Positions 35,955-44,910 of a stretch of 64,000 bases of DNA are shown here, one piece after another (the first letter of the stretch is position 1; the number at the start of each line of letters is the position of its first letter). This stretch comes from Bacillus_CJ salitolerans. Its GTDB lineage: Bacteria; Bacillota; Bacilli; Bacillales; SA4. A model generated the notes under the pieces. That model was not told where the DNA came from and made no database searches. It saw only the letters and a program-made list of their open reading frames with translations. Position numbers and translations under genes: made by a program. Location of the stretch: assembly GCF_042680805.1 (NCBI RefSeq), contig NZ_JBHUEM010000054.1, forward strand, positions 195,388 through 259,387, in the 5' to 3' direction.

Positions 35955-36950
35955 ATGAGTATACATACAGAAGTTAGACAGCAAACTGCGATTGTACTTC
36001 CCTTTCATATAGATGGCGAGTTTTTCTTTAAGAAGGGGCTAAGAGCCTATAGGAGTCGTCAATTTGACCGTGCAATACAGCTTTTGAAACGAGCGCATGA
36101 GTTAGAACCGGAAGAGCCGTTGATTCTTTGCCAGCTTGCTGCTGTCCTTTCAGAGGTTGGACAGTATCAATTATCCAACGAATACTTAAAAATCGTAATT
36201 GAAGAGTTAGATCCTGAAATGGTTGAATGCCATTACTTTATTTCTAACAACTATGCACACTTAGGGTTATTTTATGAAGCGAAAAAGTTTGCATTCAAGT
36301 ATTTAGAAACAGAACCGGATGGAGAGTTTGCTCCTGATGTTGAGGATCTTCTTGAGGTGCTCAGTATTGAAGCAGACTTTGAGGATGATGAAGATGACAT
36401 TATCTTTCTTCAAGATCATGCAAGGGATTTGATGGAGGCAGGAGAGTTTAAATCTGCGATTGAAGTTCTTCATGAATTATTAGAAGGTCATCCGAATTTT
36501 TGGTCTGCACATAATAATTTAGCACTTTCGCATTTTTACTTAGGGGAAACAAGTAAATCGCTGGAAATTTTAGAAGATCTACTTCAGAAAAATCCAGGAA
36601 ACTTACATGCAATGTGTAACCAGCTTGTCATCTATTATTACTTACGAGAAGATGACAAGGTGGACGAACTGATTGAACAGTTAAAGGTTGTTCACCCTAT
36701 GCTAATGGAACATCGTTATAAGCTAGGTGCTTCTTTTGGAATGGTGGGTAAATATGAACTTTCCTTGCCATGGTTACTTTCACTAAAAAAATCAGGATTC
36801 GAGGGAGATCCTACGTTTTATTATTGGCTTTCCTATGCAGCCTTTTATACCAATCATGAACAGCTTGCCCGGCACTGCTGGTCAAAGGTCATTTCGATGG
36901 AGCCAAAAAAAGAAGGTTCAGCACCGTGGGAGCAGCCAAACATAGAATAA
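35955..36950 (+). CDS. yvcD: tetratricopeptide repeat protein, YvcD-like
   Basis: 331 residues, no signal peptide. Several TPR units: KGLRAYRSRQFDRAIQLLKRAHELEPEEP (~26-54), LCQLAAVLSEVGQYQLSNEYL, HARDLMEAGEFKSAIEVLHELL, NLALSHFYLGETSKSLEILEDLL; an acidic DFEDDEDD linker near 142. It lies upstream of trxB exactly where B. subtilis has YvcD. TPR proteins scaffold protein complexes; the partner is unknown. ATG 35955 with GGAGG nearby is preferred to the upstream GTG at 35931. Confidence 0.85.
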   Translation: MSIHTEVRQQTAIVLPFHIDGEFFFKKGLRAYRSRQFDRAIQLLKRAHELEPEEPLILCQLAAVLSEVGQYQLSNEYLKIVIEELDPEMVECHYFISNNYAHLGLFYEAKKFAFKYLETEPDGEFAPDVEDLLEVLSIEADFEDDEDDIIFLQDHARDLMEAGEFKSAIEVLHELLEGHPNFWSAHNNLALSHFYLGETSKSLEILEDLLQKNPGNLHAMCNQLVIYYYLREDDKVDELIEQLKVVHPMLMEHRYKLGASFGMVGKYELSLPWLLSLKKSGFEGDPTFYYWLSYAAFYTNHEQLARHCWSKVISMEPKKEGSAPWEQPNIE

Positions 36951-36952
36951 TA

Positions 36953-36988
36953 GTAAAGCCGCTCTTTAAAAAAGGGTGGCTTTACTTT
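36953..36988 (+). terminator. terminator after yvcD
   Basis: GTAAAGCC(G)CTC...GGGTGGCTTTAC stem followed by TTTTG. Confidence 0.8.
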
Positions 36989-37101
36989 TGGAAGCCAAGT
37001 GAGCAAAAATGTGGACGTTTCGTGTGTCGTTTTATAGGATAATAGTAGATATTAGGGTTTATATTATAAGAAGAACGTATTATATTGAGGAGTGAAAAGA
37101 G

Positions 37102-38043
37102 ATGTCTGAAGCAAAAATTTATGACGTCATCATAATTGGAGCAGGTCCTGCTGGAATGACAGCTGCGGTGTACACATCACGTGCTAATTTGAGTACTCTC
37201 ATGATTGAGCGTGGAGTACCCGGTGGACAAATGGCAAATACAGAGGAAGTAGAAAACTATCCAGGATTTGACCATATTTTAGGTCCAGACTTATCTACAA
37301 AAATGTTTGAGCATGCTAAAAAGTTTGGTGCTGAGTATGCTTATGGTGATATAAAAGAAGTCATTGATGGTAAAGAGTACAAAACCGTAATTGCGGGTAA
37401 GAAAGAATACAAGGCAAGAGCGATTATTATATCAACAGGTGCTGAATATAAAAAACTCGGAGTGCCAGGTGAAAAAGAACTTGGTGGACGCGGCGTTTCA
37501 TATTGTGCGGTTTGTGATGGAGCATTTTTCAAAGGTAAAGAACTTGTAGTTGTTGGTGGAGGAGATTCAGCAGTTGAAGAGGGTGTTTATTTAACCCGAT
37601 TTGCATCTAAAGTTACGATTGTTCATAGACGTGACCAGCTTCGTGCTCAAAAAATCCTACAGGATCGTGCCTTCAGTAATGATAAAGTAGAGTTCATATG
37701 GAATACAACAGTAAAAGAAGTGAACGAAGAAGGTGGAAAGGTTGGAAGTGTAACGTTAGTTGACACTCAATCCGGAGAAGAACGAAACTTCCCTGCTAAT
37801 GGAGTATTTATTTATGTAGGAATGCTACCACTTTCAAAGCCATTTGAAAATTTAGGTATTACCAATGCTATGGGCTATATTGAAACTAATGAGCGTATGG
37901 AAACAAAGGTGGAAGGCATTTTCGCAGCTGGGGATGTTCGTGAAAAAACTCTTAGACAAATTGTTACAGCTACTGGAGACGGTAGTATTGCGGCACAAAG
38001 TGCACAGCATTATGTAGAAGAATTAAAAGAATCTTTGAAATAA
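37102..38043 (+). CDS. trxB: thioredoxin reductase
   Basis: 313 residues. FAD motif IIIGAGPAGMTAAVY near 10-24, redox pair CAVC near 135-138 (SYCAVCDGAFF), NADPH motif VVGGGDSAVEEG near 150-161, and C-terminal GIFAAGDVREKTLRQI. Reduces thioredoxin with NADPH in the cytoplasm; essential in B. subtilis. GAGGAG precedes ATG 37102. Confidence 0.97.
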   Translation: MSEAKIYDVIIIGAGPAGMTAAVYTSRANLSTLMIERGVPGGQMANTEEVENYPGFDHILGPDLSTKMFEHAKKFGAEYAYGDIKEVIDGKEYKTVIAGKKEYKARAIIISTGAEYKKLGVPGEKELGGRGVSYCAVCDGAFFKGKELVVVGGGDSAVEEGVYLTRFASKVTIVHRRDQLRAQKILQDRAFSNDKVEFIWNTTVKEVNEEGGKVGSVTLVDTQSGEERNFPANGVFIYVGMLPLSKPFENLGITNAMGYIETNERMETKVEGIFAAGDVREKTLRQIVTATGDGSIAAQSAQHYVEELKESLK

Positions 38044-38178
38044 TGGAACTGTAAATTACTGTCGAATTTTTGTTAACAAATAAGTAACGTTCATTTAACT
38101 CTCTTGTAACACGTGTGAAATAATCTTAGGATATTATATAGTTAAGTAATTGACCCCCTTTTATAGATATACGTTGAT

Positions 38179-38211
38179 GGCACGGGAACTATCTCCCGTG
38201 CTTCTTTTTTA
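38179..38211 (+). terminator. terminator downstream of trxB
   Basis: GGCACGGGA...TCCCGTGC stem followed by TTCTTTTTT. Confidence 0.85.
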
Positions 38212-38251
38212 ATGCAGATAAAAATTGACACAACTACAAAGTTCACGTTCA

Positions 38252-38280
38252 TTGTTCAGGAATTGGAATAATAGTATAAT
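38252..38280 (+). promoter_or_regulatory. SigA-type promoter of yvcI-rapZ-mgfK-whiA-crh
   Basis: TTGTTC (38252-38257), 17 bases, TATAAT (38275-38280). A TTGACA at 38225-38230 is a second possible -35 but has no -10 at the right distance. Confidence 0.6.
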
Positions 38281-38357
38281 GGAAAGAACATCATTAAGGC
38301 GCAATATCTCATACATATAAGCAAGCATTGATAATCGCAGTAGATGAGGTGAATTAT

Positions 38358-38816
38358 GTGCAACGTGTAACAAACTGTGTCCTGCTTAAGGATGACAAGG
38401 TTTTATTGCTTCAAAAGCCAAGGCGTAATTGGTGGGTTGCACCGGGCGGGAAAATGGAGCTTGGTGAATCTATTAAAGACACGGTCATCCGTGAATATAG
38501 AGAAGAGACAGGAATTTTTCTTAAAAATCCGTTAGTTAAAGGCGTATTTACAATCATGATACAAGAAGAGGGTCAAATTGTTTCCGAATGGATGATGTTT
38601 ACCTTCGTTGCAACTGAGTATGATGGAGAGAATGTTGATCAATCAGAGGAAGGTAAAATTGAATGGCACCCACTTGAGAATGTTCAAGCCCTTCCAATGG
38701 CCCCAGGAGATTACCATATAATCGACTATATGATCAAGGGGAAAGGTACGATTTATGGTATTTTCACGTACACTCCAGAATATGAATTGCTTTCATACCG
38801 TTTAGATCCTAGCTAA
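38358..38816 (+). CDS. yvcI: Nudix hydrolase, YvcI-like
   Basis: 152 residues from GTG 38358, preceded by GATGAGGTG; an upstream in-frame TTG at 38328 is weaker, and the family begins QRVTNC. The Nudix box GGKMELGESIKDTVIREYREETG spans about 30-52 with all catalytic glutamates. Nudix enzymes cleave nucleoside diphosphates linked to other groups; the substrate of YvcI is not settled. First gene of the cluster leading to rapZ. Confidence 0.9.
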   Translation: MQRVTNCVLLKDDKVLLLQKPRRNWWVAPGGKMELGESIKDTVIREYREETGIFLKNPLVKGVFTIMIQEEGQIVSEWMMFTFVATEYDGENVDQSEEGKIEWHPLENVQALPMAPGDYHIIDYMIKGKGTIYGIFTYTPEYELLSYRLDPS

Positions 38817-38851
38817 CCACTCCAACAATCATTTATAGGGGGAATTAAACA

Positions 38852-39742
38852 TTGAGTACTGGATCTGTTCAAGATATTAAAATGGTCATTATTACAGGAA
38901 TGTCTGGTGCAGGAAAAACTGTTGCCATTCAAAGCTTTGAGGATTTAGGTTACTTTTGTGTTGATAACTTACCACCTACTCTTCTCCCGAAATTTTTAGA
39001 GCTTATGAAAGAATCAGGAAACAAGATGAATAAAGTAGCTCTTGTGATGGACCTGAGAGGAAGAGAGTTTTTTGATAGCTTAGTGGAAGCATTGGATGAT
39101 ATTGCAGAAAAGTCATGGATTACCCCTCAAATTCTATTCTTAGACTCCAAAGATTCAACACTAGTTACGCGTTATAAAGAAACGCGTCGTTCACATCCTT
39201 TAGCACCATCTGGCCTTCCGTTAGAAGGAATAAGATTAGAACGAGAATTACTCGAAGAACTAAAGGGAAGAGCACAACTTATTTTTGATACGTCAGACTT
39301 GAAGCCACGTGAATTACGAGAGAAAATTATTACTCAATTTGCAGGTCACGGAAATCAAGTGTTTACTGTCAATGTACTCTCATTTGGATTCAAATATGGT
39401 ATTCCGATTGATGCGGATTTAGTATTTGATGTACGTTTTCTGCCAAACCCTCATTATATTGAACATATGAGACCTCAAACTGGACTTGATGAGGAAGTTT
39501 CTTCCTATGTATTAAAGTGGAATGAAACTCACAAATTTTTGGAAAAGGTTTTAGATCTATTAGCATTTATGCTGCCTCAATATAAGCGAGAAGGGAAAAG
39601 TCAGCTAGTTGTAGCAATTGGTTGTACAGGAGGTCAACACCGTTCTGTTGCCTTAGCGGAAAAGATTGGTAGCCATTTTGCTCCTGAATATAAAACGCAC
39701 ATCAGCCATCGCGACATTGAGAGGAGAAAGGAACAACGATAA
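38852..39742 (+). CDS. rapZ: RapZ/YvcJ family nucleotide-binding protein
   Basis: 296 residues. Walker A ITGMSGAGKTVA near 14-25, Walker B-like DTSDL near 150, and the C-terminal RapZ domain with GCTGGQHRSV near 254-263. In E. coli RapZ guides decay of the GlmZ small RNA; B. subtilis YvcJ binds and hydrolyses nucleotides and affects competence. TTG 38852 follows a GGGGG tract. mgfK begins directly after the stop. Confidence 0.93.
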   Translation: MSTGSVQDIKMVIITGMSGAGKTVAIQSFEDLGYFCVDNLPPTLLPKFLELMKESGNKMNKVALVMDLRGREFFDSLVEALDDIAEKSWITPQILFLDSKDSTLVTRYKETRRSHPLAPSGLPLEGIRLERELLEELKGRAQLIFDTSDLKPRELREKIITQFAGHGNQVFTVNVLSFGFKYGIPIDADLVFDVRFLPNPHYIEHMRPQTGLDEEVSSYVLKWNETHKFLEKVLDLLAFMLPQYKREGKSQLVVAIGCTGGQHRSVALAEKIGSHFAPEYKTHISHRDIERRKEQR

Positions 39743-40714
39743 ATGAAAATGAGTAGACAGCCTAGAATTGTCATCATCGGAGGAGGAACTGGACTTCCGG
39801 TACTATTAAGAGGACTGAAACATTATCCTGTCGATCTTTCCGCTATCGTTACCGTAGCGGATGATGGTGGTAGTTCGGGGAGACTTCGTGATGAACTCCA
39901 CATTCCACCCCCAGGTGATGTTCGAAATGTATTAGCAGCGTTATCCGATGTTGAGCCGTTAATTGAGGAATTATTTCAGCATCGTTTCAAAACAGGCAAC
40001 GGGCTATCAGGTCATGCGCTAGGAAATCTATTGTTAGCAGCGCTGACAGATATTACAGGTGATTTTATGCACGCCATTCGAGAACTGAGTAAAGTGTTAA
40101 ATGTAAAAGGACAGGTGTTCCCTGCGGCAAATCGAAGTATTGTACTAAGTGCGGAGATGGAAGATGGAACAATCGTTTCAGGGGAATCGAAAATACCGTA
40201 CTCAGGTAAAAAAATCAAACGAGTTTTTTTAACACCTGAAAACATCGATCCGCTTACAGAAACATTAAAGGTGATTAAAATGGCGGATTTAATTGTCATT
40301 GGCCCTGGAAGTTTATACACGAGCATTTTACCTAATTTACTAGTTCCGAAAATCGGTGAAGCAGTTGTAAAATCAAACGCGCTAAAAGTTTACATCTGCA
40401 ATGTGATGACACAAGCGGGAGAAACCCTAAACTACACGGCTAGTGATCATGTTCAAGCACTTTATGATCATATTGGAAGCTCATTCATTGACACCATTTT
40501 AGTAAATGATGAAGAGATACCTCTACATGTCCAACAACTATACGCGAAAGAATTAGCAAAACCAGTGATTTATGACACCTCAAGATTATCTTCTCTAGGT
40601 TTGCAGATTATTCATGATAAAATCATCCATTATAATGGGGATGTCATTAGGCATGACACGAATAAAGTTGCTTCACTACTATATAATTTGTTAACTCATC
40701 ATGAAGCAATCTAA
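39743..40714 (+). CDS. mgfK: gluconeogenesis factor MgfK (YvcK), UPF0052/CofD-like
   Basis: 323 residues. N-terminal IVIIGGGTGLPVLLRGLK and VADDGGSSGRLR near 40-51 are the CofD-like nucleotide-sugar-binding motifs; GPGSLYTSILPNLLV near 190-204. YvcK binds UDP-sugars and is needed for growth on gluconeogenic carbon sources and for normal cell-wall synthesis; it can be replaced by MreB overproduction. Lies between rapZ and whiA as in most Firmicutes. Confidence 0.93.
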   Translation: MKMSRQPRIVIIGGGTGLPVLLRGLKHYPVDLSAIVTVADDGGSSGRLRDELHIPPPGDVRNVLAALSDVEPLIEELFQHRFKTGNGLSGHALGNLLLAALTDITGDFMHAIRELSKVLNVKGQVFPAANRSIVLSAEMEDGTIVSGESKIPYSGKKIKRVFLTPENIDPLTETLKVIKMADLIVIGPGSLYTSILPNLLVPKIGEAVVKSNALKVYICNVMTQAGETLNYTASDHVQALYDHIGSSFIDTILVNDEEIPLHVQQLYAKELAKPVIYDTSRLSSLGLQIIHDKIIHYNGDVIRHDTNKVASLLYNLLTHHEAI

Positions 40715-40764
40715 GACTTAAGGGTAGCGTGAGGATTGGTTCATTATGATAAGGGGGTGAAGAG

Positions 40765-41709
40765 TTGTCATTCGCATCAGAAACAAAGAAGGAATTGACA
40801 AATCTTCAAATAAAGGAATGCTGCAGTAAGTCTGAATTATCAGCTTTAATCCGTATGAATGGGTCGATCTCATTTTCAAATAGACAGCTTTCGTTAGATG
40901 TACAGACGGAAAATGCAGCGATTGCTAGAAGAATATATACACTTTTGAAAAAAAATTATGATGCACCGGTGGAGCTACTTGTACGTAAGAAAATGAGACT
41001 TAAGAAGAACAATGTATATATTGTTCGGCTCGTTAAAAATGCACGTATGATACTAGAAGACCTTCACATATTACGGGAGGGCTTTGAATTTATTAGAGAT
41101 ATTTCACCTACACTTGTAAAGAAGAAATGCTGTAAACGTTCTTATTTGCGAGGTGCTTTCTTAGCGGGGGGATCTGTTAACAATCCGGAAACCTCATCTT
41201 ATCATTTAGAGGTCTTTTCATTATATAAAGAGCATAATGATTCATTATGTGAATTAATGAATTCATTTGACCTAAATAGTAAAACACTAGAACGAAAAAA
41301 AGGATATATCACATATTTGAAGGAAGCTGAAAAAATTACAGAATTTCTAAATATTGTAGGAGCGCATCAAGCCTTGCTTCGATTTGAAGATGTAAGAATT
41401 GTGCGTGATATGAGAAACTCTGTGAATCGTCTTGTAAACTGTGAAACAGCCAACTTAAATAAGACCATTGGTGCAGCCATTCGTCAAGTGGAAAACATAA
41501 AGTTTATCGATCGTACCATTGGATTGGAAATCTTACCCGATAAGCTCAGAGAAATTGCTCAGCTTAGGGTCACTTACCAAGATGTTACGCTGAAGGAGCT
41601 TGGAGAAATGGTTTCTGGAGGGACTGTTAGTAAGTCTGGTATTAACCATCGACTTCGGAAAATTGATGAAATTGCAGAGAAACTCCGAGCTGGAGAACCA
41701 ATCTCTTAA
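40765..41709 (+). CDS. whiA: DNA-binding protein WhiA
   Basis: 314 residues. N-terminal part is related to LAGLIDADG homing endonucleases (the LRGAFLAGGSVNNPETSSYHLEV segment near 127-149 lacks the catalytic acidic pair), C-terminal helix-turn-helix LKELGEMVSGGTVSKSGINHRLRKIDEIA near 275-303. WhiA binds nucleoid DNA and supports cell division in B. subtilis. Start TTG 40765 with AGGGGGTG upstream. Confidence 0.95.
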   Translation: MSFASETKKELTNLQIKECCSKSELSALIRMNGSISFSNRQLSLDVQTENAAIARRIYTLLKKNYDAPVELLVRKKMRLKKNNVYIVRLVKNARMILEDLHILREGFEFIRDISPTLVKKKCCKRSYLRGAFLAGGSVNNPETSSYHLEVFSLYKEHNDSLCELMNSFDLNSKTLERKKGYITYLKEAEKITEFLNIVGAHQALLRFEDVRIVRDMRNSVNRLVNCETANLNKTIGAAIRQVENIKFIDRTIGLEILPDKLREIAQLRVTYQDVTLKELGEMVSGGTVSKSGINHRLRKIDEIAEKLRAGEPIS

Positions 41710-41818
41710 AAAAGAGTTATGACATTACATGTTTATATAGGTAGTGGTCCACCCATTCTACGATTGTGATGCCATGAACTACGACATAATGAGGGGTAAA
41801 AAAAGAGGAGGAATTCAT

Positions 41819-42076
41819 ATGGTTGAGAAAAAGGTAGAAGTAAAATTAAAATCAGGATTGCAGGCAAGGCCAGCAGCAATGTTTGTACAAGAAGCAAATC
41901 GTTTTTCCGCTGATATTTTTTTAGAGAAAGATGGAAAGAAAGTAAATGCAAAAAGTATCATGGGACTTATGAGCCTCGCAGTAGGTAGTGGTTCAGAGGT
42001 TGTTTTATCGGCGGAAGGAAGCGACCAAGCTGAAGCTTTAGAAGCACTAGCAAAATTTGTGCAACAAGAAGTTTAA
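41819..42076 (+). CDS. crh: HPr-like catabolite repression protein Crh
   Basis: 85 residues, an HPr fold. The phosphotransferase histidine is replaced by glutamine (SGLQARPAA, residue 15), so it cannot pass phosphate to sugars, while the HprK target serine is kept in AKSIMGLMSLA (Ser46). Crh(Ser-P) is a corepressor of CcpA and inhibits methylglyoxal synthase. GGAGGAATTC precedes ATG 41819. Its kinase gene hprK is 16 kb upstream in this window. Confidence 0.96.
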   Translation: MVEKKVEVKLKSGLQARPAAMFVQEANRFSADIFLEKDGKKVNAKSIMGLMSLAVGSGSEVVLSAEGSDQAEALEALAKFVQQEV

Positions 42077-42101
42077 TTAGATAGTTTCATTATAAGTAAG
42101 C

Positions 42102-42136
42102 AAAAAGGATGTCCTATCTAGTAGGACATCCTTTTT
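42102..42136. terminator. bidirectional terminator between crh and clpP
   Basis: AAAAAGGATGTCCTA / TAGGACATCCTTTTT, with T-runs on both strands, serving both convergent genes. Confidence 0.92.
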
Positions 42137-42145
42137 ACTATGCTA

Positions 42146-42742
42146 TTATTTCTTCGCAGATGGATCGTTTGTTAAGACTTGATCAATTAATCCATACTCT
42201 AATGCTTTTTCAGCCGTCATAAAGTTATCACGCTCTGTATCACGCTCAATCACTTCAAGCGGTTGACCAGTACGCTCTGACAAAATCTTGTTTAACTTGT
42301 CACGTAAGAATAGAATTCGTTTTGCAGCAATTTCTATTTCAGTCGCTTGCCCCTGTGCACCGCCAAGTGGTTGGTGAATCATCACTTCACTGTTCGGAAG
42401 AGCAAAACGTTTTCCTTTTTCACCAGCTGCAAGGAGGAATGCTCCCATGGAAGCAGCCATACCAATACAAATAGTTGAAACCTTTGGCTTAATAAATTGC
42501 ATTGTATCGTAAATCGCCATACCTGCTGTGATCGAACCACCAGGTGAATTGATATATAGTGAAATATCTTTTTCTGGATCTTCTGCTGCTAAAAATAAAA
42601 GCTGAGAAACGATGGAGTTCGCTACTGTATCATCAATTGCTGAACCTAACATGATAATTCTGTCTTTTAATAGACGAGAATATATGTCGTAAGCTCTTTC
42701 CCCGCGATTCGTTTGTTCAATAACTGTTGGAATTAAGTGCAT
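42146..42742 (-). CDS. clpP: ATP-dependent Clp protease proteolytic subunit
   Basis: 198 residues. Catalytic triad visible: Ser in CIGMAASMGAFLL near 98, His in MIHQPLGGAQGQ near 123, Asp in RDNFMTAEKALEYGLID near 172. Forms the barrel protease with ClpC, ClpX and ClpE. The N-terminus MHLIPTVIEQ differs by one residue from the common MNLIPTVIEQ. GGGAGG lies 8 bases before the ATG. The CtsR box upstream shows heat-shock control. Confidence 0.97.
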   Translation of the reverse strand: MHLIPTVIEQTNRGERAYDIYSRLLKDRIIMLGSAIDDTVANSIVSQLLFLAAEDPEKDISLYINSPGGSITAGMAIYDTMQFIKPKVSTICIGMAASMGAFLLAAGEKGKRFALPNSEVMIHQPLGGAQGQATEIEIAAKRILFLRDKLNKILSERTGQPLEVIERDTERDNFMTAEKALEYGLIDQVLTNDPSAKK

Positions 42743-42794
42743 TGAAATTCCTCCCTTTAATAGATGTTCATTATGTACATATCATACAACTTAT

Positions 42795-42811
42795 GGTCAA
42801 TGAAGGTCAAA
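42795..42811. promoter_or_regulatory. CtsR operator of clpP
   Basis: GGTCAAT-GAA-GGTCAAA matches the CtsR heptad repeat (RGTCAAA-N3-RGTCAAA) with one change. On the minus strand it overlaps TTGACC, a likely -35 of the clpP promoter. Confidence 0.9.
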
Positions 42812-42829
42812 CGATAGGCTTTTTACAGC

Positions 42830-43261
42830 CTATCTAAACCCATTAACCATCTAATAAAAAGTGTTACTTTATCACTATTCATCTAGGATACAGAACATAC
42901 CTTTATATCCTGTATTAACGGATAATTAAAGCTCCACCTAGGTGGTGCATGTAATAAACCCAGCTATGTAAAGTACCACTTTATAGTTACATATTCATCA
43001 TAACCAATCAAGGCCCTTTTCTAACCTATATGAGAAAAGAAATTTACGTTTGAGATTGAAAATACTTATCATAATACTTGAAAAGTTACTCAGCCCGAGG
43101 GATGTGAAATAAGTGACTAAAACTCATGGTCTTTATGCAAAATTAAGGGGAGTAACAAGCCAACCGATCGATAGAAACCGCATTATTTAAACGTTGTAAA
43201 TCTTCATTAATTAGATGAAGCTTCCATTGAATTCAAACGTTGATATTTATGTTATGTATAG
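42830..43261. other. gene-poor stretch upstream of clpP
   Basis: No supported gene. A GTG at 43113 after GAGGGATG opens a 25-codon frame (TKTHGLYAKLRGVTSQPIDR...) ending at 43190; it has a fair ribosome site but no recognised family and may be a gene remnant. Confidence 0.35.
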
Positions 43262-43418
43262 AAGTTTTCAGCAAGAGAATAGGCTAGTGACTTGTAATCC
43301 AGCTCCAGCACCCAGTCACTCGAGGTCTAATGTTCCTAAATGAGTAAAAGCGGAAAAGCACACTTTTTCTCATTTAGGGTTATTTTCTGCCTGAGGCTAA
43401 ACGGGGTGCTTGCCTTTC
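43262..43418 (+). repeat. dispersed structured repeat, copy 4 (shortened)
   Basis: Begins with the same GTTTTCAGCAAGAGAA lead as copy 3. Outer stem is GCACCC / GGGTGC, a two-sided change from GCGCCC / GGGCGC. Inner stem A is missing. Inner stem B is TAAATGAG / CTCATTTA, perfect. Ends TGCCTTTCG. Lies between clpP and the membrane protein at 43607. Confidence 0.75.
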
Positions 43419-43606
43419 GTTCTTTGTAATAATAGATGATATTCATGTAATCCGCAATTATCGTTGCTTTTAATTTCTGAATATACGCAACCTCTACGCC
43501 ACTTGGTTTGTCTCCATATGCTTTATTCAACTTCCATGCAATATTTAAAAAAAATGGAGGTTTTTTTTTCCAAATATCGAATATAAAAAGGTATAGGAGG
43601 GAGATC

Positions 43607-44080
43607 ATGAAGGACAATTCTATCGCAATTATTCTACGATTTATTGGTTTTCTTACAATCGTTCTAGGTATAATATTTTCGTTTGACTTAACTGACAATT
43701 TCGGAGGAAGTCTGGCTTTAATAACCGGATTCTACTCATTCATTTCCGGCATGTTATTTATAGGATTTGGTGAAGTTGTTCGAATATTACACGAAATGAA
43801 TCAACGTAGTAAAGAACAGAACATGTTGCCAGTTGCAGAAACTACTACACAAACAGACACAACACCTACGTCACCTATTCGTAACGATCAAATTGAAGAG
43901 TTTTACAGTGATAAGGGTCTATATGTAGACGCAATTTATGAAGCACCAGGCGATGATATGTACTTCGTAAAAGTTAAAGATAAGACTCAGTTAGTAGAGC
44001 TTGGCGGTTTTTCACCTGTCATAATACCACAAGCAAAGTGGAGCGAGTCGGTTAAAGTAGCGTATCAGGATATGAAATAA
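43607..44080 (+). CDS. hypothetical membrane protein, 157 residues
   Basis: ATG 43607 has ATAGGAGGGAG upstream, which decides the start in a longer open frame. Two membrane segments (about 5-27 and 37-60, SIAIILRFIGFLTIVLGIIF and GSLALITGFYSFISGMLFIGF), a Thr/Gln-rich linker (ETTTQTDTTPTSP), and a C-terminal cytoplasmic domain of about 55 residues with YSDKGLYVDAIYEAPGDDMYFVKVKDK, which looks like a small beta domain. I do not recognise the family. Monocistronic, between structured repeat copy 4 and the tRNA gene. Confidence 0.75.
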   Translation: MKDNSIAIILRFIGFLTIVLGIIFSFDLTDNFGGSLALITGFYSFISGMLFIGFGEVVRILHEMNQRSKEQNMLPVAETTTQTDTTPTSPIRNDQIEEFYSDKGLYVDAIYEAPGDDMYFVKVKDKTQLVELGGFSPVIIPQAKWSESVKVAYQDMK

Positions 44081-44090
44081 AAAATGCCAC

Positions 44091-44110
44091 TTATTTGTGG
44101 CGCTTTTCTC
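44091..44110 (+). terminator. weak terminator after the membrane protein gene
   Basis: GCCAC / GTGGC stem followed by GCTTTTCTC. Confidence 0.5.
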
Positions 44111-44371
44111 TTACTTCCGTATATTATTGATCGGATGTCACTAGAAATATATTAATGAAATCAAGACGGAACAAATGCATGGTACAAATACTCAATGCTC
44201 TTGAGTATCAAAATTATGACCACGTTTCGAATGAGAATGAAATGCTTTCTTATGAACGTGTGAAATGAAGTTGTTTTCTTAACAAGTTTCAACACTTCTC
44301 TGAAGATAATAACGTTGTGTTCGAATTGCAGTGTAGCCTTCCGTATAGCTTCACATATTTTTTATTTCCAG
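44111..44371. other. gene-free stretch before the tRNA promoter
   Basis: No gene or strong structure seen. ACTCAATGCTCTTGAGT near 44187-44203 is a small inverted repeat. Confidence 0.4.
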
Positions 44372-44401
44372 TTGAAAATACGCATTAACCTACGTTATAA
44401 T
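44372..44401 (+). promoter_or_regulatory. probable SigA promoter of tRNA-Arg
   Basis: TTGAAA (44372-44377), 18 bases, TATAAT (44396-44401), about 115 bp before the tRNA. Confidence 0.55.
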
Positions 44402-44516
44402 ACATAAGCACCAACCTCCTTAACACTGCGTCTTTTTTCGGTGTATTGTGCATTTGTCTGGTAGACCTTACGCATTCTTAAAAGGTGGTATAGAGAGGTT
44501 AAACTTATATTATCCT

Positions 44517-44592
44517 GCGCTCGTAGCTCAGTTGGATAGAGCGGTGGTTTCCGGTACCACGTCTGCCGGGGGTTCGAATCCTCTCGAGCGCG
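44517..44592 (+). tRNA. tRNA-Arg (anticodon CCG)
   Basis: Cloverleaf read by eye: acceptor GCGCTCG / CGAGCGC, D-stem GCTC / GAGC, anticodon stem GTGGT / ACCAC around loop TTCCGGT (anticodon CCG, reading CGG), T-loop TTCGAAT closed by GGGGG / CCTCT (two G-T pairs). No encoded CCA. The variable region comes out as seven bases (GTCTGCC), longer than usual for a class I tRNA. Confidence 0.88.
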
Positions 44593-44595
44593 CTG

Positions 44596-44633
44596 AAAAA
44601 CAAGGCTTTGCTTTTGCGAAGTCTTGTTTTTTT
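44596..44633 (+). terminator. terminator of tRNA-Arg
   Basis: AAAACAAGGCTT(T) / (G)AAGTCTTGTTTT imperfect stem with a run of T. Confidence 0.75.
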
Positions 44634-44910
44634 ATTGGCTAATAGAAAAGAAAATTCCTAGTTTTTTTCGAAAATTGAAGAGCTACGTACTTTTATTCCG
44701 TAACAAATAGGACAGATTGCCGAGTGAAATCCCTGAGAAGGGTGTTCTCAAAGACATTTTGTTGTGAGAAACGGAGCCCATCGCCGTCGTTTTGGGAGTT
44801 GGTGTTAGCCAGTCTTTCTAATATCTTTCGGTTAGAAATATTCTTTGATGTTTTATTCCTCACAATTGTCGTATTATCTACCTTTAGATTCAGGTTGTTT
44901 ATTTTTTTAA

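Noticed and set aside
43336..43698. 120-codon minus-strand frame
   Set aside because: It spans the structured repeat and the start of the well-supported membrane protein on the other strand, with no ribosome site.
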